NCBI GenBank assembly: GCA_030040725.1
Contig: JASHTD010000039.1
Span: 1-8,303 of the forward strand
From: Candidatus Sulfotelmatobacter sp.
Lineage (GTDB): Bacteria > Acidobacteriota > Terriglobia > Terriglobales > Acidobacteriaceae
Direction of reading: 5' to 3'
DNA: 8,303 nt
The position numbers and the translations under genes are program-made. The first letter of the stretch is position 1; each line of letters starts with the position of its first letter. Of the stretch, positions 1 to 7,416 are shown piece after piece. The notes below the pieces were generated by a model. The model saw nothing but the letters and a program-made list of their open reading frames with translations. It was not told where the DNA came from and searched no databases.

Positions 1-1107
1 AATTTTCCCATGTTGCCCGAGCCGCTTTCGACCGACCGGACTTCCCTGCTGGAAAATCAGGACCGGCTCGCAGTAGTCGTGGAATTTACGGTCGACGCAG
101 CCGGACACGTGACGACAAGCGACGTGTATCGCGCAGAGGTGCGCAACCGGGCGCAACTGCAATATAACTCGCTGGGAGCGTGGCTGGAAGGAACCGCCGC
201 CGCGCCGCCGAAGATTGCGGCTTCGCCTGACCTGCAGGCGCAACTTCGCTTGCAGAACGAAATTGCGCAAAGGTTAAGAAATCAGCGCTACGAACACGGC
301 GCGCTCGAGCTGCAGACCGACGAACTTCTTCCTCTTCTGCTGAATCAGGAAGTTGTGGAAGTGGTGAAGCAGGAAAGAAACCACGCGACGGAACTGATTG
401 AAGATTTCATGATCGCCGCCAATGGGGTGGTGGCACGCAGGCTGGAGAAAGTCTCTTCCCTGCGCCGGATTGTGCGAGAGCCAAAACGCTGGGACCGGAT
501 CGTGGAGCTCGCTGCGCGCTATGGCGAGAAACTTCCGGCGGAGCCGGATTCGAAGGCGCTGAATATTTTTCTGATTAAACGCAAAGCTGCCGACCCGGAT
601 CACTTCTCTGATCTTTCACTGGCGGTGATCAAGCTGATTGGCATGGGAGAGTATGTGCTCGAGCGGCCCGGCGAGACCGCGCCCGGCCACTTCGGGCTGG
701 CCGTGCAGGATTACACCCATTCCACTGCTCCCAATCGCCGCTTCGCCGATGTGGTGTCCCAAAGAATCGTCAAAGCGATGCTCGCCGGAAAGAAGAATCC
801 GTATTCCGACAGCGAACTATCAGCAATTGCGGCCAACTGCACGGTAAAGGGCGACGCCGCGCGGAAGGTCGAGCGCGATATGGCGAAGCGGATGGCTGCT
901 GTTGCTATGCAAAACCGTATCGGAGCGGTGTTCGACGCGGTGGTCACAGGGGTGACCTCGAACGGCACATTCATTCGGGCCTTGCAAGCTCACGTTGAAG
1001 GACTGCTGGCGCAGGGCGACCAGGGACTAGATGTCGGCGACCGGCTGCGCGTCAAATTGATCCGGACGGACGTTCAGCATGGCTACATCGATTTTGCCAG
1101 GGTTTGA
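1..1107 (+). CDS. RNB-family 3'-5' exoribonuclease (RNase II/R-like), C-terminal part, truncated by window edge
   Basis: The frame is open from base 1 (codons for N-F-P precede the ATG at 10), so the ATG at 10 is internal and the true start lies upstream. The visible part begins in the RNB catalytic domain at the conserved FPMLPE-LS...TSL-E-QDRLAVVVEF stretch. It continues through the VYRAEVRNRAQLQYN helix and the signature DYTHSTAPNRRFADVVSQR (residues 234-252 counted from the ATG at 10). TAPNRR replaces the TSPIRRY of classical RNase II/R, as in the shorter RNB subclass found in several non-proteobacterial phyla. The last ~65 residues (about 302-365, GAVFDAVVTGVTSNGTFIRA...) look like an S1/OB-type RNA-binding tail. 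The family degrades single-stranded RNA processively from the 3' end with Mg2+ in the cytoplasm. The metal-binding Asp cluster lies upstream, so catalytic competence cannot be judged here. It ends with TGA at 1105-1107. I assign no gene name because the N-terminal cold-shock domains are not visible. Confidence 0.92.
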   Translation, partial: NFPMLPEPLSTDRTSLLENQDRLAVVVEFTVDAAGHVTTSDVYRAEVRNRAQLQYNSLGAWLEGTAAAPPKIAASPDLQAQLRLQNEIAQRLRNQRYEHGALELQTDELLPLLLNQEVVEVVKQERNHATELIEDFMIAANGVVARRLEKVSSLRRIVREPKRWDRIVELAARYGEKLPAEPDSKALNIFLIKRKAADPDHFSDLSLAVIKLIGMGEYVLERPGETAPGHFGLAVQDYTHSTAPNRRFADVVSQRIVKAMLAGKKNPYSDSELSAIAANCTVKGDAARKVERDMAKRMAAVAMQNRIGAVFDAVVTGVTSNGTFIRALQAHVEGLLAQGDQGLDVGDRLRVKLIRTDVQHGYIDFARV

Positions 1108-1182
1108 CTCTGCTCATTCGGCATCCCGGCAGTCAATTGCCGCGCACGGCGCATCTCGCTATCCTTGCATGAGCCGATGTGT

Positions 1183-1187
1183 GGAGG
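1183..1187 (+). promoter_or_regulatory. Ribosome binding site deciding the GTG start of the FecR-like gene
   Basis: GGAGG lies 5 nt before the GTG at 1193. The in-frame ATGs at 1079, 1169 and 1232 have no comparable Shine-Dalgarno sequence at the right distance, which is why the GTG is chosen. An upstream GTG at 1181 is in frame too but has no ribosome binding site. Confidence 0.5.
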
Positions 1188-1192
1188 CAGAG

Positions 1193-1858
1193 GTGTGTTT
1201 GCCTGACTGGGGCCATTTCGTTTGCCGTCTGATGATTCTGATCTTGCCGGCATCCTTAGCAGCTCAGGATCCCACGCGTGGCTTGTTACACAGCGAGGGC
1301 GGGACTTGGCTGAATGAGGCGCCGGCGCCAAACGTTGCGGCAATCTTCCCCGACTCTCTGGTGCAGACCCAGGCCGGACATGTTGCGAGAATTGAGGTCG
1401 AAGGGTCGAGCGTCCTGATCTTGCCGGAGACCATGATGCAGTTTCAGGGGCTTACACTGGCAGTGGACCACGGCACCGTACAAGTCGACACCGCACGCGA
1501 AATGGAAGTGATTGTCGGCTGCGTAACCATCAGCCCGGTGAATTCTGACCGCACTGCGTATGACGTAGCCGATGCTCATGGCATCGTGACGGTCTCGGTT
1601 TCAAAAAATGACGTGAAGCTTCACTCCCATGGCGGAACGCTGCAAAAATCAAAAGGCGTGCCCGCCGATGCGATTCTGCATCCAGGCGAGCACGCCAGTC
1701 GCGCAGACCTGTGCGGGTCGAGATTCGAAAAAGAGTCGGGTATTGGCGGTGCACTGAACAGCCTTCCTGCACAGATTCTGGGAGGCGCGGCTGTCGCCGC
1801 AATAATCTGCTTAGGAGTCTGTCACGGAGACGACCCCATCAGCCCTGCCAAGCCGTAA
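1193..1858 (+). CDS. Secreted FecR-like protein of unknown function with C-terminal membrane segment
   Basis: The frame is open from an ATG at 1079, but that start would overlap the RNase gene by 29 bp and add a non-signal leader. I prefer the GTG at 1193: GGAGG at 1183-1187 lies 5 nt upstream, and the product starts with a signal-peptide-like segment (charged/polar start, then LMILILPASLAA, likely cut near residues 23-24). The 221-residue product has a FecR-like beta-rich middle (about residues 30-162). This covers a 'PDSLVQTQAGHVARIEVEGSS' block, hydrophobic strands around VLILPE and a VDHGTVQVDT block, the pattern used by FecR-type sensor/scaffold domains. A hydrophobic stretch near residues 192-209 (ILGGAAVAAIICLGVC) is followed by the tail HGDDPISPAKP. 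This suggests an exported, membrane-anchored protein. No sigma factor, TonB receptor or polysaccharide export gene adjoins it, so a classical FecR signalling role is not supported. Similar orphan proteins are, as far as I recall, common in Acidobacteria. TAA ends it at 1856-1858. Confidence 0.72.
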   Translation: MCLPDWGHFVCRLMILILPASLAAQDPTRGLLHSEGGTWLNEAPAPNVAAIFPDSLVQTQAGHVARIEVEGSSVLILPETMMQFQGLTLAVDHGTVQVDTAREMEVIVGCVTISPVNSDRTAYDVADAHGIVTVSVSKNDVKLHSHGGTLQKSKGVPADAILHPGEHASRADLCGSRFEKESGIGGALNSLPAQILGGAAVAAIICLGVCHGDDPISPAKP

Positions 1859-1950
1859 GCCTTCGGGAAATGCTTCCTTATCAGGGATGGACTCAAAACA
1901 CTGCCTTCTTCGTTGTTTCGCCCCGCGATATAACTTTTAGCGATTTAGAT

Positions 1951-2457
1951 TCAGTCCGGCTGAGAGGAAAGACGGCGCAGACGCCGGCCCTCGCGCAGCA
2001 GGAAAGCCATGTATAGAACGACGGCGACATTAACCAGGAACACGCCGGAGCGCAACCAAGTGATGCCGCGGAGAAGCTCGCGGATCTCAAACGGGACCAG
2101 CAGCATTCCAGATAAGAAGGCAATCCACTCGGCCCAGGTGCGGCCCTTCCACAGGCCGTAGCCCTCGGCGAAGCGGAGCGCAGCATAAACAAAAGAGAGT
2201 TTCACCGCCAGCCACAGCCGGGCGTCGGTAAGGTCATCGGCCCAGTCAAGAAAAAGCTGCGCCGAACGCCGGTCTGTGCTGATATGCAAAACCGCCAGAA
2301 TGCTTTCCGCGATGACCCACACATCTTTGTGCAGCAGCAGGATGGCCACAATGCCGACGATCAGGACCCCAAGCCCTTTGGCAAATTCGAGGGTAGCAAC
2401 TGCCCGCAGCAGGTTCTTCTGGGCACGGTGCCGGTCGATGTTCTTCGGCAGAAGCAT
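1951..2457 (-). CDS. DUF2127 family integral membrane protein
   Basis: 168 residues, read from the ATG at 2457 to the TGA at 1951-1953. The sequence matches the DUF2127 pattern well: LRAVATLEFAKGLGVL at the first membrane helix, LLHKDVW after it, an HIS...AQLFLD loop, then LRFAEGYGLWKGRTWAEWIA and VPFEIRELLRGITWLR. Four hydrophobic segments are visible (about residues 26-43, 81-103, 106-125, 134-153), with an Arg-rich C-terminus (LLREGRRLRRL) expected to face the cytoplasm. No enzymatic motif is seen and the biochemical function of the family is unknown to me. The start is 8 bp after the stop of the DHH phosphoesterase gene and has only a weak ribosome binding site, which fits translation as the second gene of a two-gene operon. 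It converges on the FecR-like gene, leaving a 92-bp gap. Confidence 0.88.
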   Translation of the reverse strand: MLLPKNIDRHRAQKNLLRAVATLEFAKGLGVLIVGIVAILLLHKDVWVIAESILAVLHISTDRRSAQLFLDWADDLTDARLWLAVKLSFVYAALRFAEGYGLWKGRTWAEWIAFLSGMLLVPFEIRELLRGITWLRSGVFLVNVAVVLYMAFLLREGRRLRRLSSQPD

Positions 2458-2465
2458 TGCGGGGT

Positions 2466-3440
2466 TCAGTTTTTGCGGCCGCGGACAGCAGCGCGAAGCT
2501 CAGTCACAATTTCCTGAGCGGCTTGAATCGCCGCCGCATGCTGATTGACGTTAAAGGAAATCGCTCCCACTCGGGCATGCCCGCCACCGCCGTAGCGCTC
2601 GCAAATCTTTGCGAGATTGACAACCGGTTCCTCAGGCGCCCACGGATTCGAGCCCACTGAAACCTTCACGCGGAAGCTGCTCTTGCTGAGGCCCACGCTG
2701 TAGATCGATTTGGGATGCAGATAGTAGGGGACAAATTTGTTATAGCCCTCGAGGTCGTGATCGGTCACGTCGAAAAAGATGGTTCCATCAATACACTCGG
2801 TCCGCTGCTTCAGAATGTCGATGGAAAGCTCGTGCCGGCGGAGCAGCGGAGGCAGTAGGGGAGCGACGAACGGCTCTTCGAGAATGGCAGCGAGCGGCTT
2901 CGTCGCCAGCAGCGGGATAAGGTTGGGCACGAAACGCTGATCGGGAGCTGATTCGATCACCATGGTGAGCTTCATCGCCGGAGCTTTCATTTCCACCGCG
3001 GTCTGCGCGTCGGGATAGAGGGCGCCGTCGATGACGTCGGTCCAGTGCACGAGATCAGCGAGGGGAGCGGCGTTAAACCCGAAACGCTCCTGCGCGATCA
3101 TGGCAATGAAACTGGTGCAGGATTTGAAATCAGGATCATAGAACTTCTGATTGCTCTGGTCGCTTTCAAAGTGAGCGGCATCGGCTTCTGAAAGAAACGC
3201 GCTCTGGTGGTGATCGAACCACCAGGTAATTTTGGGCGAACTGGAGTACTTGAAATCGACGATAGCGTTCTCGTCGCCGTTGAAATCAGATTCGTTGAAA
3301 AGCGAGCCGGCGCGATGCAAAAGTCCGGAGAAAACGAAGTCCGCGTCGTCGCGGATGCGTTCGCGATAGAAGCGGGAAAAGAGCGCGGCAGAAGAAGCCC
3401 CATCAAAGCATTTGTCGTGATAAAAAACTCTAACTTTCAA
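2466..3440 (-). CDS. DHH/DHHA1 superfamily phosphoesterase
   Basis: A 324-residue product if started at the TTG at 3440. Motif I is YHDKCFDG (H8, D9, D13), the variant found in the branch with a Cys in the first loop. D62 in IVDFKYS is motif II, and FDHHQS (D76-H77-H78) is the DHH signature. HWTDVIDGALYP (about 132-143) supplies the motif IV Asp region, and GGGGHARVGAISF (284-296) is the DHHA1 substrate-binding motif near the C-terminus. All expected metal-binding residues appear present. Relatives cleave phosphodiesters in short oligonucleotides (NrnA/NrnB), pAp or cyclic dinucleotides with Mn2+ in the cytoplasm; the exact substrate cannot be read here. The frame is open back to another TTG at 3509, which would add 23 residues, but no ATG precedes motif I. 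I favour 3440 because GGGG lies about 6 nt upstream and family members normally start a few residues before motif I. TGA is at 2466-2468. It is likely cotranscribed with the DUF2127 gene. Confidence 0.88.
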   Translation of the reverse strand: MKVRVFYHDKCFDGASSAALFSRFYRERIRDDADFVFSGLLHRAGSLFNESDFNGDENAIVDFKYSSSPKITWWFDHHQSAFLSEADAAHFESDQSNQKFYDPDFKSCTSFIAMIAQERFGFNAAPLADLVHWTDVIDGALYPDAQTAVEMKAPAMKLTMVIESAPDQRFVPNLIPLLATKPLAAILEEPFVAPLLPPLLRRHELSIDILKQRTECIDGTIFFDVTDHDLEGYNKFVPYYLHPKSIYSVGLSKSSFRVKVSVGSNPWAPEEPVVNLAKICERYGGGGHARVGAISFNVNQHAAAIQAAQEIVTELRAAVRGRKN

Positions 3441-3485
3441 TGATCGCCCCAGTTCGATCCAGATTCCCTGCCTCCGAAAACACGA

Positions 3486-3499
3486 AAAGTCGCGACTTT
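3486..3499. promoter_or_regulatory. 14-bp perfect palindrome upstream of the DHH gene (candidate operator)
   Basis: AAAGTCGCGACTTT is its own reverse complement and lies 46 bp upstream of the preferred TTG start of the phosphoesterase gene. The position and perfect symmetry are compatible with a dimeric repressor site or a short hairpin in the leader. If translation actually begins at the TTG at 3509, the palindrome is instead coding sequence. A TTGACT (3547-3552, minus strand) lies upstream, but the spacing to the nearest TATTAG (3518-3523) is 23 bp, so no standard promoter is claimed. Confidence 0.35.
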
Positions 3500-3596
3500 C
3501 GGCCAGCAAGGTAAAAGCTAATAGGATTGACAGCTTAGGAGGAGAAAGTCAAGCGGAGTAGTGGCGGGGTGGTCTCCCGATTCGACTTTTATTGGC

Positions 3597-3716
3597 TGCG
3601 TCATCCCGAACGCCCGCGCTTTCACCAGCGGGCGGAAGGACTCGCGTACGTCGCCGTGCCGCTCCGCGCGAGATCCCGCTCTCCGCCTGAAAAGCGGCTT
3701 CACTCGGGATGACGCA
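3597..3716. repeat. 120-bp palindromic interspersed element (MITE/REP-like) with 13-bp terminal inverted repeats
   Basis: The ends are TGCGTCATCCCGA (3597-3609) and its exact reverse complement TCGGGATGACGCA (3704-3716). Inside are further inverted pairs: CGCCCGC/GCGGGCG (3611-3617/3628-3634), CTCGCG/CGCGAG (3641-3646/3667-3672) and CCGC/GCGG close to the right end. The element can therefore fold as a branched cruciform. It carries no coding signal, and frames through it are only incidental. The terminal TCATCCCGA/TCGGGATGA ends resemble dispersed repeats I recall from acidobacterial genomes, but no second copy is present in this window. No clear target-site duplication was seen at the borders. 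Confidence 0.65.
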
Positions 3717-3800
3717 ATCGAAAAGATGACGGCTGGGATTTCAGACCGAGCCAGTACAGGCTGTTCGTGGTTGGGCGCGTTTTGATAAGAAGGCGAGCCG

Positions 3801-3829
3801 AGCGCAGCTGCCGCGTCCGGCTCTGCGCT
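3801..3829 (-). terminator. Hairpin just after the tricorn gene, candidate transcription terminator
   Basis: Read on the minus strand, the stem begins 4 nt after the TAG of the protease gene. AGCGCAG pairs with CTGCGCT (7 bp), and inside it GCCG pairs with CGGC around a GACG tetraloop. The following sequence (CGGCTCGCCTTCTTATC) is only moderately T-rich, so this is a weak intrinsic terminator. GAGCCG/CGGCTC (3795-3800/3818-3823) offers an alternative, mutually exclusive pairing. Confidence 0.45.
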
Positions 3830-3833
3830 TGCT

Positions 3834-6800
3834 CTACATCCCCGGACCCTCCGGGTACGCCGGCAGATCGGGCGGACGAGGCGGCAGTTTCATCGGGTTC
3901 TCCTGGATCTGCTTCATGACCATCTCGATCGCTTTTTCCAGTTGCGGATCTTGGCCGTCGCGCACCAAGTCCGGACGATTATCGACTTCGATGTCGGGCG
4001 CAACGCCGCGATTTTCGATCAGCCATTTGCTATCGAGGCCATACAGCGAAAATTCGGGACGTGTGATATAGCCGCCGTCGATCAAAGGCATCTCTCCGCG
4101 GATGCCGCGAACGCCGCCCCACGTGCGCTCGCCAATGAGCGGGCCGAGTTTGTACTGCTTGAAGAAATAACTGAAGAAGTCGCCGTCGGATGCGGCGTAG
4201 TGATTGGTGACGCAGGCCATGTAGCCGTGAAAGACCGGGGCAGGCTCTGTGTCGGACGCAAAGTTGCGGGCCGATTCCATGCCGGCGAGAATACGCCGCA
4301 GGCGCTCAAAAATAATCTGATCGACGAAGCCGCCGCCGTTGTAGCGGACGTCGAAGATGATTCCCTGCTTGCGAATCTGCGGGAAATACTGTTTGACAAA
4401 CTGGTTCAATCCATCGGCACCCATGTCAGGGAGGTAAACGTATCCGATTTTGCCGCCGCTGGCCTCATCGACTTTGCGGCGGTTGGTTTCGATCCAGTTC
4501 AATTCGTGCAGGCTAAATTCGCTGGAAAGCGGTCGAACAACCACGTTGTGCGCGCCCTGCTCGGAGGGCTTGCTATTGATGGAGAGCGTGGTGGCCTGAT
4601 TGACGGTGTTGACGAAGAGTTCATAGGGATTCTGCGGAATCCGCAAAGGACGACCGTTGACCGCCAGAAGATAGTCGCCTTCCTTGACCATGACGCCAAG
4701 TTCGGTAAGCGGAGAACGCAGGCTGCGATCCCAATTCTGGCCGTGATAGATTTTAGCGAGGCGGTACATTCCGCTTTTTTTATCGGGCTCGAAATCGGCA
4801 CCGAGGAGCCCGACATTAACCTTCGGAATCTTCGGATAATCGCCTCCGCCCACGTAGGTGTGAGAGTTGGAAAGTTCGCCGATCATTTCGCCCAAAATGT
4901 AAGTAAGGCTCAACCGGTCGGCGACATAGGGCAGCAGTTGCGCGTACTTGTCGCGCTCCGCTTCCCAATTCACACCGTTCATCGAGGGCTCGTAGAAGTA
5001 ATCTCGTTCCTGGCGCCACACCTCGTTAAAGACTTCTTTCCATTCCGCGGGAGGGTCGATTTCCATTTGCATGGCGGCAAAATTTAACGCGCCTTCGCCG
5101 GGGTGGGCGAGCGGCCCCGGCTTCGAGCCAGCTTCCTCGCCTTCAGGAACTTTCGCGTCTACGATGCCGTAACTGTGCGCCGCAGGCATATCTTCCTCAT
5201 CGCTCTCCCCGCTCTTGGGAATGGCATAGAGGATTTTCTTTCCGTCGAACGACAGCGCATAGCCGTCGGCGCCTTCGAGGAAGACATGATCCTTGCGATC
5301 TTTCAAGTCATACGCATGAATCGCAGAAGTTTCGCCTGGGAGCGGCCCGGAAAGACCCTGAATAGGCGAGGAAATATAGAAGACGATGCCTTTGGCCGCG
5401 GTCAGACTCTGTAGATTGCCGGGCGGGATGGGCAGGCTGACGATGCGATCCTGAATGCCCTCGAGGTCCATGCGGAAATTCTTCAGCGGAGGACGCGTGC
5501 CCGGCTTCACTTCTTTTTCAGCTTCACTTGAAGCCTCCTTCGATTCCGGCTGCGATTTGGCGGCAGGCGGAGTCTTGGTTTTCGGCTTTGCCTCCGGCGT
5601 TTTAGGCGGCTTCTGGCCGGGAGTTTCTCCTCCGGGCGGGGGAACCAGAAGCACATCCGGCGACTGCGGCGCCATCACTTCATCGCTCAATACGGGAAAG
5701 GGAGAAGGTTCATCCGCGCGCAGCGTTACGACATACACGCGGCCGGCTTTCGGATTGGCGAACTCCATGTCATAGACGCCAAGCACTTCGTTGTAGTCGC
5801 GGTTGGAAAGAAAATACAGATACTTTCCTTCGGGGTCGAAGTATGGCGCGGTGCTGTCGAAAGCATCGGTGGTCACAGAAGAGATTTTTCGATCGCCGAG
5901 GTTGTACAGATAAATCACACCATTGTGATTTTCCGACTGCTTGGAGTAGACAACCCAGTTGCTGTCGGGCGACCAGTTGTAATCGGTTAAATCGGAATAG
6001 TGCCCTTGATCGATCTGAACCTGCTTTTTTTCCTTGATGTCGACGTAGAAGAGGTGAACGTCTTTATCGGCAAACAATAACTTCTGGCTGTCGGGAGACC
6101 AGAGCGGGGCCATACGAAACACCTTCCCATCGAATGTGATTCGCTGCTCCTGGCCGAGTCCATCCTGCGGCGCGATGTAGAGTTCCTCTTCTCCCGAACG
6201 ATCGGACATGTAGGCGATCCAGTGGCCATCGGGCGACCAGGCGGCATATTGCTCGCGAATTCCCGGAGTATGAGTGAGATTGCGAATGCTGCCTTCTTTG
6301 GCAGGAACCGTATAGATATCACCGCGAGCAGTGAAGACGCCACGTTTGCCATCGGGAGCGATATCGAAATCTGTGATCAGATTGCTGACGTTCGCCCAGT
6401 GTTTGCGAGCGAGATCGCGCTCGCCGGGAAGATAAATGGTGAGCTTGTGTTCTTTTTGGGTCGCGAGATCAAAAAGATACAGGTAGCCACCGTTCTCGAA
6501 AACAATCGCATCCGGGCCGAGGCTCGGCCAATTTACGTCGAACTCGGTGAAGTGCGTGAGTTGCTTGATTTCATGAGAGGTCAGGCTATAGCTGTAAAGG
6601 TTTAAGCGATGCTCGGGGCCGCGGTCGGAATCGAAATAAATCGTGTCACCGTGCCACATGGGAAAAGTGTCGGTCCAGTCGGTGTGCGGCATTTCCTCGA
6701 TGTGGTTTGATTTGAGATCGTAAATCCAGATCGATTGCGCCATGCCTCCGGTGTAGCGCTTCCAGGTGCGGAAGTTTCGGAAGATGCGGTTGTAGGCGAT

Positions 6801-7334
6801 GCTGTTTCCATCGGGAGAATAAGAGGTTAGACCGCCTTTATCGAGCGGAAGAGCTTCTTCTAATCCGCCGTCGATGCTGACACTGTAGAGGCGGCCGAAC
6901 CAGCCGTTGTAGGTGTCGCGGCGGCTGAGGAAGACGATGCGCTGGCTGTCGGGAGTCCAGGTGATGACTTCGTTGTGAACGCCCATGCGCTCATTGAGGT
7001 GATCGCCGCCGGGATGAAAGGTCAACTGTTTTGGTTCGCCGCCTTCGGCGGGCATGATGTAGACGTTGTGATTGCCGTCGTACTCGCCGTTGAACGCGAT
7101 CCATTTTTGATCGGGGGAGAATTTCGCGAATAATTCCTGGCCGGGCGCGGTGGTAATGCGCTCGGCAGTGCCCCCTTCGCGCGAAACCAGCCAGAGATCA
7201 CCGCCATAACTGAAAACGATTTTGGTCTTGGAAACGTCGGGGAACCGGAGCAAACGGCCTTCGGATGGATTCTGGGCGAAGCTAAGAACGGAAAAAACAA
7301 ATGAGAAAATGGCGAGCATCCAGCGAGAACGCAT
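3834..7334 (-). CDS. Exported tricorn-like serine protease (beta-propeller, PDZ and tail-specific protease core)
   Basis: 1166 residues from the ATG at 7334. That start is chosen because AGGAGGA lies 6 nt upstream and the product opens with a clear signal peptide (MRSR, a hydrophobic core, then SFA before QNPSEG, cut near residue 20). An in-frame ATG at 7364 would add 10 residues and spoil the signal. Order of parts: propeller repeats with SPDG-type blade motifs at about 73, 127, 173, 326, 367, 413 and 455; a Pro/Lys/Glu-rich insert at ~556-615; remaining blades to ~720; C1 helical domain at ~760-838; PDZ at ~839-897; C2 core at ~960-1120. Catalytic residues match the tricorn set: His825 in SNSHTY, Ser1049-Asp1050 in AASDGDFF and Glu1107 in WLIENRGV, plus RYNGGGFVDQ at ~998. 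The length fits complete tricorn (~1070) plus the insert. Archaeal tricorn is cytosolic and trims proteasome products; this one should act in the periplasm or outside, degrading peptides. TAG ends it at 3834-3836. It is transcribed divergently from the acyl-CoA dehydrogenase gene. Confidence 0.95.
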   Translation of the reverse strand: MRSRWMLAIFSFVFSVLSFAQNPSEGRLLRFPDVSKTKIVFSYGGDLWLVSREGGTAERITTAPGQELFAKFSPDQKWIAFNGEYDGNHNVYIMPAEGGEPKQLTFHPGGDHLNERMGVHNEVITWTPDSQRIVFLSRRDTYNGWFGRLYSVSIDGGLEEALPLDKGGLTSYSPDGNSIAYNRIFRNFRTWKRYTGGMAQSIWIYDLKSNHIEEMPHTDWTDTFPMWHGDTIYFDSDRGPEHRLNLYSYSLTSHEIKQLTHFTEFDVNWPSLGPDAIVFENGGYLYLFDLATQKEHKLTIYLPGERDLARKHWANVSNLITDFDIAPDGKRGVFTARGDIYTVPAKEGSIRNLTHTPGIREQYAAWSPDGHWIAYMSDRSGEEELYIAPQDGLGQEQRITFDGKVFRMAPLWSPDSQKLLFADKDVHLFYVDIKEKKQVQIDQGHYSDLTDYNWSPDSNWVVYSKQSENHNGVIYLYNLGDRKISSVTTDAFDSTAPYFDPEGKYLYFLSNRDYNEVLGVYDMEFANPKAGRVYVVTLRADEPSPFPVLSDEVMAPQSPDVLLVPPPGGETPGQKPPKTPEAKPKTKTPPAAKSQPESKEASSEAEKEVKPGTRPPLKNFRMDLEGIQDRIVSLPIPPGNLQSLTAAKGIVFYISSPIQGLSGPLPGETSAIHAYDLKDRKDHVFLEGADGYALSFDGKKILYAIPKSGESDEEDMPAAHSYGIVDAKVPEGEEAGSKPGPLAHPGEGALNFAAMQMEIDPPAEWKEVFNEVWRQERDYFYEPSMNGVNWEAERDKYAQLLPYVADRLSLTYILGEMIGELSNSHTYVGGGDYPKIPKVNVGLLGADFEPDKKSGMYRLAKIYHGQNWDRSLRSPLTELGVMVKEGDYLLAVNGRPLRIPQNPYELFVNTVNQATTLSINSKPSEQGAHNVVVRPLSSEFSLHELNWIETNRRKVDEASGGKIGYVYLPDMGADGLNQFVKQYFPQIRKQGIIFDVRYNGGGFVDQIIFERLRRILAGMESARNFASDTEPAPVFHGYMACVTNHYAASDGDFFSYFFKQYKLGPLIGERTWGGVRGIRGEMPLIDGGYITRPEFSLYGLDSKWLIENRGVAPDIEVDNRPDLVRDGQDPQLEKAIEMVMKQIQENPMKLPPRPPDLPAYPEGPGM

Positions 7335-7340
7335 GGGACT

Positions 7341-7347
7341 TCCTCCT
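7341..7347 (-). promoter_or_regulatory. Strong ribosome binding site fixing the tricorn start
   Basis: Minus-strand AGGAGGA lies 6 nt before the ATG at 7334. It would fall inside the coding region if the ATG at 7364 were used, so it decides the start in favour of 7334. Confidence 0.8.
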
Positions 7348-7416
7348 GTCAAGAACGGCATCATGAAAGCCAGATACTACCGCTGATAAAAACGTGCGTG
7401 GCATGCTGAGTCGAAC

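Noticed and set aside
1079..1192. Translational overlap of the FecR-like gene with the RNase gene via the ATG at 1079
   Set aside because: There is no ribosome binding site at that ATG, and the extra 38 residues do not look like part of a signal peptide. The GTG at 1193 with GGAGG is better.
1859..1950. Possible bidirectional terminator between the FecR-like and DUF2127 genes
   Set aside because: Only weak 4-5 bp AT-rich pairings such as AAACA/TGTTT were found, with no stable GC stem followed by a T run.
3518..3552. TTGACT and TATTAG as a promoter for the DHH gene (minus strand)
   Set aside because: The 23-bp spacer is too long for a sigma70 promoter and no alternative -10 at 16-18 bp is convincing.
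3561..3785. Small + strand frame beginning near a good GGAGGA sequence (3539-3544)
   Set aside because: It starts at a GTG 17 nt beyond that sequence and runs through the 120-bp palindromic repeat. The product is compositionally random and the frame is explained by the repeat.
3942..5087. Long open frame of 381 codons on the + strand, antisense to the tricorn gene
   Set aside because: It lies wholly inside the protease gene in the opposite sense, its product has no recognisable motif, and the tricorn reading is supported by domain and catalytic motifs throughout. Such antisense frames are common in GC-rich genes.
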